From contig CAMDEF010000027.1 of NCBI GenBank assembly GCA_945895265.1, forward strand, positions 1 through 50,818: a stretch of DNA of 50,818 nt. Reading direction: 5' to 3'. Source of the stretch: Bordetella parapertussis (lineage in GTDB: Bacteria > Pseudomonadota > Gammaproteobacteria > Burkholderiales > Burkholderiaceae_B). A program made the position numbers and the translations under genes. Of this stretch, positions 44,639-50,818 are shown in pieces (the stretch's first letter is position 1; each line of letters begins with the position of its first letter). The notes beneath the pieces were generated by a model. It ran no database searches. It saw nothing but the letters and a program-made list of their open reading frames with translations, and was not told the origin of the DNA.

Positions 44639-45061
44639 ATGAGCTACGTGCTGCGTCTTTTAACTTTCGCCATTTTATCTTTGGCTGCTGGCTTGCAAAG
44701 CGCCTGGGCTTCTGACTACCCTACCAAAGCGATTCGATGGATCGTACCCTACCCGCCTAGTGGCACGACGGATGTGCTGGTTCCCCTCATGGCGCAACGT
44801 CTGACTGCAACGTTGGGCCAACCCGTCGTAGTTGAGAACAAGCTTGGCGCAGGCAATAACATCGGCGCTGAACTTGTTATCAACGCCTCTCTGTATAAGA
44901 ATCTCTCGTACAACTTTATCCGCGATATCGCGCTGGTTGCGGCACCGGTGCGTACGCCAAACCTAATGGTCGCAACAAACAATTTGCCAGTCAAAACCGT
45001 TGCTGCTGAAGCTGCGAAATTAGCCAAGGTCGTCGAAGCGTCTGGTGCCAAGGTAGAGTAA
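44639..45061 (+). pseudogene. Bug-family receptor with two in-frame internal deletions
   Basis: The frame is open for 140 codons. It begins with a normal signal peptide (ending SAWAS) and Bug N-terminus YPTKAIRWIVPYPPSGTTD, then NKLGAGNNIGAELV. It jumps directly to INASLYKNLSYN, skipping about 18 residues that include the PDGYTLL strand. It continues to NNLPVKTVA and jumps again to a Bug C-terminus, AKLAKVVEASGAKVE, skipping about 165 residues. Both deletions preserve the frame. Most of the ligand-binding cleft is missing, so it cannot work as a receptor. The next gene starts 9 bases after its stop. Confidence 0.85.
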
Positions 45062-45070
45062 GCGACAAGC

Positions 45071-46366
45071 GTGCCTAACTCGTCACACTCAGCAACGAAG
45101 TCGCCCTTTCGTAATCTGCTAGGTGTGCTGGCCGTAGGGCTAGGTGCCTCAGTCGGCCCGCTTGATTTTGCCGTCAATGTTGCCTTTCCGGCGATCTCAA
45201 CGGCCTTCCAAATTCAAACTCAAACCATCCGTTGGGTCGCACTTTTCTATGTGCTGACTTACGGTAGTCTGGTGTTATGGTTTGGTGCGTTGGGCGATCG
45301 TATCGGCCACTTACGTGTCTTTCGACTGGGCTTGGTGTTGGGCGCAATTGCTTTCGCGTTGTGCGCCGTTTCACCGTTTTACAGTTGGCTATTAGCCGCG
45401 CGCGTGCTGCAAGGCATCTCGGCGGCCCTGATTTTGTCGTGCGGCCCAGCCTTAGTCACCTTTCTCTACGCCGAACACGAGCGCACGCGGGCCTTGTCGA
45501 TGTACGGCAGTATGGCGGGCCTCGCAACGGTTGCTGCACCCCTGATCGGTGGCTATAGCATTGCCTGGATGGGTTGGACCGGCGTCTATTGGATTCGTGT
45601 GCCGATTGTTTTAGTCGCGTTGGCGTGTTTGGCGCTTTACAACCCGCGCTTGCAACACGCGGGGCATGGCATAGTTGACGCCACAAAAAAAACTGAATCA
45701 CTGTCAACGATTCAATTGTTGCTCAATACCTTGCGTAGCAATTCAAACTTTGGCTGGGTCAACGCGTCTTGCGTCATCGTTCAATTATGTAGTTTTTCGA
45801 TCCCGCTCATTTTGCCTTACTACCTCATTCGTGTCCTGCATTGGGACTCTGCGCAAAGCGGTGGTTTATTAGTTGCCTGGGCACTCGGTGGCTTAGCCGG
45901 GGCGGCTGCCACACCGGCACTCGTAAGGCGCTTCAGACTGAATCAAACCGGCTTTATCGCTGCCTGCTTCTGCTGCCTAGGCTTGCTAGCCATGTGCTTC
46001 TGGTCCTCTTCAGTATCAGTGCCATTCATGGTGCTGAGCATCGCAATACAAGGAACCGGTCTCGGGCTTTTTCAAGTTGTCTATTCTGACTGGTTGATGG
46101 CTGACTTACCCCCGCAGTCGCGTGGCGTTGCAGGCAGCCTCGCGGTCTTGACTCGCATGCTAGGGATCGTCACAGGTGCAGTCTGTTGGCTCTGGCTGGT
46201 GGATCGCGGTGAAGCCAGTGCGCTGGCGGCAGGGCAAACTCCTGAGGCTGCTTTTTTAACTGGCTACCAACAACTACATTATGTTGTTGCAAGCGTATCA
46301 ATCGGTTTCTTTACCCTCAGCTACTTCAAGCGCGGCTTGTGGTTTCGCGCTGCACCCTCGCCCTAA
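45071..46366 (+). CDS. MFS transporter, DHA2-like
   Basis: This 431-aa major facilitator has hydrophobic segments consistent with about 12 helices. LDFAVNVAFPAISTAF in helix 1 and the loop motif A GALGDRIGHLRVFRLG are typical of DHA2/EmrB-type multidrug exporters. LQGISAALILSCGPALV and a motif C-like GLATVAAPLIGGYSIAW follow. The GTG start has no good Shine-Dalgarno and lies 9 bases after the stop of the deleted Bug gene. Translation may therefore depend on ribosomes finishing that relic. Substrate unknown. Confidence 0.87.
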   Translation: MPNSSHSATKSPFRNLLGVLAVGLGASVGPLDFAVNVAFPAISTAFQIQTQTIRWVALFYVLTYGSLVLWFGALGDRIGHLRVFRLGLVLGAIAFALCAVSPFYSWLLAARVLQGISAALILSCGPALVTFLYAEHERTRALSMYGSMAGLATVAAPLIGGYSIAWMGWTGVYWIRVPIVLVALACLALYNPRLQHAGHGIVDATKKTESLSTIQLLLNTLRSNSNFGWVNASCVIVQLCSFSIPLILPYYLIRVLHWDSAQSGGLLVAWALGGLAGAAATPALVRRFRLNQTGFIAACFCCLGLLAMCFWSSSVSVPFMVLSIAIQGTGLGLFQVVYSDWLMADLPPQSRGVAGSLAVLTRMLGIVTGAVCWLWLVDRGEASALAAGQTPEAAFLTGYQQLHYVVASVSIGFFTLSYFKRGLWFRAAPSP

Positions 46367-46444
46367 ACAGCGCTCTGTTGAAATTTATGCCTGACGTTGC
46401 AATTTGAAACTCATGTTTGAACGTAAAGCTAAAAAGTGAAAGTC

Positions 46445-46936
46445 ATGAAACAACTTCTCATTATCTTTCATTCGATCACCGGAGGCTCTGAGCAAATCGC
46501 TCAGGCAGTGGCGCAAGGCGCACGAAAAGAGCCAGAGATTGAAGTGATCCTGCGGCAGGCGCAACACCTGCAGCCAGAGCATCTGCTGTCAGCGAGTGGC
46601 TACATCTTTGTTGCGCCCGAAATGCTAGGATCGCTCAGTGGGATCATGAAAGACTTTTTTGATCGAACTTTTTACCAAGTGCTCGACGAGCTCAACGGAC
46701 GCCCCTACGCGGCCTTAATCTGCGCCGGCAGTGATGGGCAAGGTGCCCTACGACAACTCGAAAAGATTGCAACCGGTTGGCGTCTAAAAAAGGTCATCGA
46801 GTCGAAAGTGATCTTGACCCGAGCACAAACCAAAGAACAGATTCTTCAGGCCAAGACCCTTGACCAACACTCGTTACAGACCAGTGAAGAACTTGGCATT
46901 TTTTTCTCAAGCGCCTTAGCGCTTGCAGTGTTTTAG
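46445..46936 (+). CDS. Flavodoxin-fold protein (NAD(P)H-dependent FMN reductase-like)
   Basis: This 163-aa protein has the flavodoxin phosphate-loop-like start LLIIFHSITGGSEQIAQAVAQG and a second FMN-contact segment APEMLGSLSGIMKDFFDRTF. The third strand region is RPYAALICAGSDGQGALRQLEKI. It is expected to bind FMN and shuttle electrons or reduce quinones or flavins in the cytoplasm. The ATG at 46445 is preferred over a GTG three codons upstream. It is followed closely by the aldolase gene. The partner reductase or oxidase is not apparent. Confidence 0.83.
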   Translation: MKQLLIIFHSITGGSEQIAQAVAQGARKEPEIEVILRQAQHLQPEHLLSASGYIFVAPEMLGSLSGIMKDFFDRTFYQVLDELNGRPYAALICAGSDGQGALRQLEKIATGWRLKKVIESKVILTRAQTKEQILQAKTLDQHSLQTSEELGIFFSSALALAVF

Positions 46937-47000
46937 CAGCAAAGATAACGTCAGCGATACAAACACCATATCAAAATACTTTCTGAGATCAGGAGCAATC

Positions 47001-47777
47001 ATGAACCAACAAGAACCTTTGAAAAACAAGATCATGTCGGGCCAAACAGTGCCAGGAGCCATGGTCTTTGAATTTTTTTCTCCTGGTGTCTCAAGTATTT
47101 TGGTGAATGCCGGCGCAGAGTTTGCGCTCTACGACATGGAACACACTGGCCTAAGTTTTGAAACCTTAAAGTGGCTCTTTGCCTCGTGTCGCGGCCTACC
47201 AATTACGCCGATGGTACGGGTGCCACGCGGCGAATACACGTGGCTGGCTCGCGCCCTCGACTTAGGTGCTCATGGCGTCATGATTCCGATGGTTGAATCA
47301 CGCGAGCACGCCCTGAGTATCGTCCAATCCTGCCGTTACCCCCCCATTGGCCGTCGAGGTGCTGCCTTTGGCTTCGCACAATGTGACTACCAAGGCGGCG
47401 CTGTCACTGAAAAGGTACAGGCATACCATGCACGCACACTGATCATGGCGCAAATCGAAACTGAGCGTGGTCTTGCCAATATCGAAGAGATCGCTGCCGT
47501 TGACGGGATTGACGTTCTTTGGTTAGGGCATTTCGACCTGACAAACTTTATGGGGATCCCTGCTCAGTTCGAGAATCCTGTATTTTTAGAGGCCATGGCA
47601 CGGGTCGCAAACGTCGCCCGACAATACGGCAAAATCGCGGGCTTCATGGCAACGGACCCAGCGTGGATCGCACGTGCCAAAGCCATGGGCTATACGATGC
47701 TGGCCGCAGGCACAGACTCGGGTCTGTTGCAACAGGCCATGGGCACTTTAATTGACGATATCAAAACCGGAGCCTGA
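47001..47777 (+). CDS. HpcH/HpaI-family class II aldolase
   Basis: This 258-aa metal-dependent aldolase cleaves 4-hydroxy-2-oxo acids to pyruvate and an aldehyde. Expected residues are H48 in YDMEHTGLSFE, R73 in MVRVPRGEY, and metal ligands E153 (AQIETERGL) and D179 (LGHFDLTN). AGGAG sits 7 bases before the ATG at 47001. The stop is 2 bases before the start of the hydroxyacid dehydrogenase gene. The pair could cleave a sugar-derived 2-oxo acid and reduce a product such as pyruvate, glyoxylate or tartronate semialdehyde. The precise substrate is open. Confidence 0.9.
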   Translation: MNQQEPLKNKIMSGQTVPGAMVFEFFSPGVSSILVNAGAEFALYDMEHTGLSFETLKWLFASCRGLPITPMVRVPRGEYTWLARALDLGAHGVMIPMVESREHALSIVQSCRYPPIGRRGAAFGFAQCDYQGGAVTEKVQAYHARTLIMAQIETERGLANIEEIAAVDGIDVLWLGHFDLTNFMGIPAQFENPVFLEAMARVANVARQYGKIAGFMATDPAWIARAKAMGYTMLAAGTDSGLLQQAMGTLIDDIKTGA

Positions 47778-47779
47778 AC

Positions 47780-48766
47780 ATGACGTTTCGCCTTGGGATC
47801 ACACGAGATCTGCTGACCAGTGACGGTTCGCCAAGCTTTGGCTTAGGCCCGCTCGAACTCTTGAAGCAAGAACGACATATCGACTGGGAATTCATCGATG
47901 AAACAGTCACCGAAATTACGCCTGACATCATGGCACGCTATGACGGCTTGCACGTCAACAGCCCCGCAGTCACCGCCAAGTCGATCGCTCGCTCAGACTG
48001 TCGCGTGCGCTTAGTCTCGCGCCACGGCGTAGGCTACGACTCGGTCGATGTCGCCGCCTTGGCCGCGAAAGGCATCCTCACCACCAATACGCCGATTGCG
48101 GTTCGTCGACCCGTTGCTGTCGCATCGCTCACAATGATTTTTGCACTGGCGGGGCGTTTATTCGCAAAAGACAATCTGATCCGTCAGGGCGAATGGAACA
48201 CTCGCACCAATCACATGGGTCTTGGCCTCACCACTCGTACCTTAGGCGTGCTGGGCGCTGGGGGAATCGGCTTAGAACTGCTTGCACTCGCGCGCCCCTT
48301 TGGCTGGCGGATGCTGGCGTGCGATCCCTTCGTTCAAGCTGACGCAGTCTCTGCGTGTGGGGCGTCTTTAGTTGATCTAGACACTCTTTTAGCGCAAAGT
48401 GATTTTTTAGTGACGACCCTAGTCTTAAACGAAAAAACTCGTCACATTATTAACCGCGAACGCCTTTCAAGAATGAAATCATCTGCGTTTCTCATCAATA
48501 TGGCGCGCGGGCCAATCATAGATGAACTTGCCTTGATCGACGCGTTAAATCAAGGGGTCATTGCCGGCGCTGGGCTTGATGTCTTTGAACAAGAGCCAAT
48601 TCAAACTGAGAACCCCTTGCTCAAGATGCGACAGGTACTATTGACTCCGCACTCACTTTGCTGGACCGATGAGTGCTTCGATCATATCGCGCGCGAAGGG
48701 CTAGGGTGCCAAATTGCTTTTTCGAAAGGACTAACGCCCTCTTCTGTTGTCTCTGTTTCAAACTGA
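47780..48766 (+). CDS. D-isomer-specific 2-hydroxyacid dehydrogenase
   Basis: This 328-aa NAD(P)-dependent dehydrogenase is of the D-2-hydroxyacid family. The substrate loop is RHGVGYDSVDV near 82 and the cofactor motif GAGGIG at 159-164. The active site is formed by R243 (NMARGPIIDE), E270 (LDVFEQEP) and H291 (LTPHSLCW). An aspartate after strand 2 (ACDPF) suggests NAD. It begins 2 bases after the aldolase stop. A Bug receptor gene follows on the same strand, consistent with uptake, cleavage and reduction of one carboxylate. Glyoxylate, hydroxypyruvate or a 2-oxo acid could be the substrate. Confidence 0.92.
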   Translation: MTFRLGITRDLLTSDGSPSFGLGPLELLKQERHIDWEFIDETVTEITPDIMARYDGLHVNSPAVTAKSIARSDCRVRLVSRHGVGYDSVDVAALAAKGILTTNTPIAVRRPVAVASLTMIFALAGRLFAKDNLIRQGEWNTRTNHMGLGLTTRTLGVLGAGGIGLELLALARPFGWRMLACDPFVQADAVSACGASLVDLDTLLAQSDFLVTTLVLNEKTRHIINRERLSRMKSSAFLINMARGPIIDELALIDALNQGVIAGAGLDVFEQEPIQTENPLLKMRQVLLTPHSLCWTDECFDHIAREGLGCQIAFSKGLTPSSVVSVSN

Positions 48767-48801
48767 ATCCTGTCATGAATACCCAACTTAAAGGTTTCAA
48801 C

Positions 48802-49809
48802 ATGTTCACTTGCCTCCCCCATCCTATTCCAGCATATCGTGCAAAAGCCTTGCGCTTTGTCGCTTACGCAGCGCTCTCACTGTTTACAAGCCTTGCTTAT
48901 GCGCAAGCCTGGCCAAGTAAACCAATCACCATGATTTCACCCTACCCTGCCGGAGGTGGTGTCGATACCGTCGCGCGCATCATTGCCGAGCGACTCGCAC
49001 CCGCGTTAAACAGCACCATCACAGTTGAAAATCGCCCCGGTGCGGGCGCTACGATTGGCGCGGCACAACTCGCCCGCAGTGCACCCGATGGCTATACGTT
49101 GATGGTCGGCAGCATACTTGACTACGCGATTGCGCCTCACGCGCACCCTGCGCTTAGCTTTGAGATGCAGCGTGATTTGCTACCCATTGTGCAACTTGGC
49201 TTTGGCCTCGTCGGACTTGTTGTTAACGTCGACGTCCCAGCGAAAGATTTAAAAGAGTTGATCGCCTTGGTCAAAGCAAAACCGGGTGCACTAAGCTATG
49301 CGTCGTCGGGTGTAGGCGGTCAGGTTCATTTGAATATGGAATTATTTAAACAAATGGCTGGCATAGATGTTGTGCATGTTCCGTATCGTGGCACGACGCA
49401 ATTTATGCCCGATTTACTGTCTGGTCGCGTAGCGATGTCACTCGATAGCCTTCCCGCTCATTTGAGCAATATTCGCGCCGGAAAGACACGCGCCTTGGCA
49501 GTGGGCAGCGCTACACGCACGAGCACGTTGCCAGACGTACCAACCTTTATCGAAGCGGGCTTGGCGGGCTATGAAGCTGCAACCAACTACACGCTATTTG
49601 CCCCAACGAACACGCCTACTGAGATCGTGGCAAGGCTCAACCTCGAAGTCAACATCATTCTCAAACGACCCGATGTCATCGAAAAATTTGGTGCAATCGG
49701 TATGACCGTTATTGGCGGCAGCACCGCTTCTGCTCAAGCCCGTATACCGGTTGAAATTGAAAAATGGAACAAGGTCATCAAAGGCGGTAACTTAGTCTTA
49801 GCTCAGTGA
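48802..49809 (+). CDS. Bug-family (TctC-type) solute-binding protein
   Basis: This is a periplasmic Bug receptor (335 aa). The signal peptide ends near LAYAQA. Landmarks are WPSKPITMISPYPAGGGVD, ENRPGAGATIGAAQLARSAP, VHVPYRGTTQFMPDLLSGR and a C-terminal IEKWNKVIKGGNLVLAQ. AAAGG lies 7 bases before the ATG at 48802; an ATG nine codons earlier is possible. It follows the hydroxyacid dehydrogenase by 35 bases and is probably in its operon. Its stop codon is the first base triplet of a 70-base tandem repeat. Confidence 0.92.
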   Translation: MFTCLPHPIPAYRAKALRFVAYAALSLFTSLAYAQAWPSKPITMISPYPAGGGVDTVARIIAERLAPALNSTITVENRPGAGATIGAAQLARSAPDGYTLMVGSILDYAIAPHAHPALSFEMQRDLLPIVQLGFGLVGLVVNVDVPAKDLKELIALVKAKPGALSYASSGVGGQVHLNMELFKQMAGIDVVHVPYRGTTQFMPDLLSGRVAMSLDSLPAHLSNIRAGKTRALAVGSATRTSTLPDVPTFIEAGLAGYEAATNYTLFAPTNTPTEIVARLNLEVNIILKRPDVIEKFGAIGMTVIGGSTASAQARIPVEIEKWNKVIKGGNLVLAQ

Positions 49810-49970
49810 TTGAGCACTCTGGGTAACCAAGTACGAGAACAGGGCAATCCAAGCTGGCCACCTGGTATTCAATCAATGATTGAGCACTCTGGGGAACCGA
49901 GTACGAGAACAGGGCAATCCAGGCTGGCCACCTGGTATTCAATCAATGATTGAGCACTCGAGGTAACCAG
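49807..49970. repeat. 70-base tandem repeat carrying duplicated TRAP permease C-terminal codons
   Basis: Copies at 49807-49876 and 49877-49946 match at 67 of 70 positions. A partial third copy from 49947 is the coding 3' end of the - strand TRAP permease. In each copy the - strand can be read as the same C-terminus: TWLPRVLNH and stop in copy 1, TRFPRVLNH and stop in copy 2. All four base differences between copy 1 and the real gene over those codons are synonymous. Confidence 0.9.
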
Positions 49971-50818
49971 GTTGAGATGGCCGGGATATAGGTCAAGATT
50001 GCGAGCGCGCCAATCAGCGCAAACACAAAGGGCCCAATTTCTTTCACAATCAAGCCGAGATGAGTTCGCGAGACTGAGCTCGCCACAAACATTAGCACCC
50101 CCACAGGTGGGGTGATCTGCCCAATCACTAAGTTCACTAGCAGCACAATGCCAAAGTGTAGAAGATCGATTTGAAGCGCAGTTAACAGCGGAATCAAAAT
50201 CGGCACCACGATGATCATGATGGCGAGTGTTTCCATAAACATCCCAGCGATCAACAGGGCCACATTCAAGATCAACAAAATCGCCCACGGCGAAGTCGTA
50301 ATCGATGTGAGCACCGCTGCGACTTGCTGGGGCGCTTGTTCGACACCCAAGATCCAGCCGAAGGGGGCTGCACCTGCAGCGATCACCAAAATGGCAGCGG
50401 TCTCACGACCCGTTGCGAGAAGAATCGCCGGCAAACCACGCCACGTTAAGGTGCGATACACGAACAGACCAATAATGAGCGAGTACGCGCAAGCACCCGC
50501 AGCGATCTCGGTTGCCGTGAATACTCCCATCCGAAAGCCAACTAGAATCAATATCGGCATCGCCAACGCCCAAAGGGCATGACGAAAAGCGTGGTAAAGC
50601 CGAGTCCGACTGAAGGCCGCGTCTTTTGGAAATCCACGCTTGCGAGCAGTCCAGCCAATCACCAGCATCATCGCACCAGCCATCACAACGCCTGGAAGCA
50701 AGCCTGCAATAAACAAGTCGCCAAGCGAAACGTTGGCTTGCCAGGCATAAATCACCATCACGATTGACGGCGGAATAATTGGCCCAAGCGTCGCGGCTGC
50801 GGCACACACCGCCGCGGC
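49943..50818 (-). CDS. dctM: TRAP transporter large permease (DctM), 5' end outside window
   Basis: This is the C-terminal 291 codons of a second TRAP large permease; the reading frame runs off the right edge, so the true start is not visible. Motifs include AATLGPIIPPSIVMVIYAW, LFIAGLLPGVVMAGAMMLVIGW, the METLAIMIIVVPILIPLL stretch and IGQITPPVGVLMFVASSV. The last two are standard for DctM of the dicarboxylate and YiaN groups. It is convergent with the aldolase-dehydrogenase-Bug operon. Its 3' end is partly repeated twice immediately downstream. Confidence 0.93.
   Translation of the reverse strand, partial: AAAVCAAAATLGPIIPPSIVMVIYAWQANVSLGDLFIAGLLPGVVMAGAMMLVIGWTARKRGFPKDAAFSRTRLYHAFRHALWALAMPILILVGFRMGVFTATEIAAGACAYSLIIGLFVYRTLTWRGLPAILLATGRETAAILVIAAGAAPFGWILGVEQAPQQVAAVLTSITTSPWAILLILNVALLIAGMFMETLAIMIIVVPILIPLLTALQIDLLHFGIVLLVNLVIGQITPPVGVLMFVASSVSRTHLGLIVKEIGPFVFALIGALAILTYIPAISTWLPRVLNH

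Noticed and set aside
48673..48801. Longer Bug gene starting within the hydroxyacid dehydrogenase
   Set aside because: The extension is arginine- and cysteine-rich and would hide the signal peptide. The ATG at 48802 has AAAGG upstream.
49807..49970. CRISPR-like repeat array
   Set aside because: The copies are directly adjacent with no spacers and differ inside, and no cas gene is present. It is a tandem repeat.
49869..50288. Second - strand frame over the TRAP permease end
   Set aside because: It is a shifted frame of the permease and repeat unit with no family features.

Overview
The window reads as chromosomal DNA of a betaproteobacterium, most likely Burkholderiales close to Alcaligenaceae. 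The main reason is the number of orphan Bug (TctC-type) periplasmic receptors: four intact and one internally deleted, with no TctA/TctB membrane partner in sight. No rRNA, tRNA, CRISPR array, prophage or intact insertion sequence was seen. The taxonomic call is inference from gene content. Coding density is high and most genes lie in short operons with ATGA- or GTGA-type overlaps.

Layout. (1) 0.17-4.9 kb, + strand: a three-gene operon encoding an NAD(P)/FAD iron-sulfur protein and the two subunits of a 2-oxoacid:ferredoxin oxidoreductase, resembling the NADP-linked KorABC 2-oxoglutarate enzyme. An FNR-type box lies upstream. (2) 4.9-10.4 kb: an IS66 transposase scrap, Dps and KatG, then a BigR-type persulfide module. 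This has an ArsR-family sensor with its cysteine pair intact and two YeeE/YedE permeases on one side. A persulfide-dioxygenase-like hydrolase and a DUF2892 protein lie on the other. The two arms diverge from an AT-rich 11-3-11 palindrome. (3) 10.5-18.2 kb: an MFS transporter with a strong terminator, an ABM-fold monooxygenase, an FkbM methyltransferase, an SDR relic, a ThDP enzyme paired with an aspartoacylase-like deacylase, and a YadG/YadH-type ABC exporter. (4) 18.3-29.6 kb, - strand: a catabolic block. It holds an aldehyde dehydrogenase, a zinc alcohol dehydrogenase, a D-tartrate-dehydratase-type enolase-superfamily enzyme, a TRAP transporter (P, Q, M), an SDR, a GMC oxidoreductase and an M20 carbamoylase-like amidohydrolase. 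(5) 29.7-38.9 kb: an esterase, three Bug receptors, a Baeyer-Villiger-type monooxygenase, a small protein/DUF2335 pair, a cupin and a second aspartoacylase-like enzyme. (6) 39-44.4 kb, - strand: a complete dipeptide-type ABC importer. (7) 44.6-50.8 kb: a Bug relic, an MFS transporter, a flavodoxin-like protein, an HpaI aldolase with a 2-hydroxyacid dehydrogenase and a Bug receptor, and the 3' part of another TRAP large permease.

Taken together this is a carboxylate and amide scavenging region: many uptake systems next to dehydrogenases, aldolases and deacylases. Only one transcriptional regulator is visible, the BigR homologue.

The most unusual signals are at DNA level. Tandem repeats abut or overlap gene 3' ends at three places (22.1, 37.9 and 49.8 kb). 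At two of them the extra copies re-encode the C-terminus and stop of the neighbouring gene, and many of the differences are synonymous. Two genes (an SDR and a Bug receptor) survive only as start and end segments joined across internal deletions.
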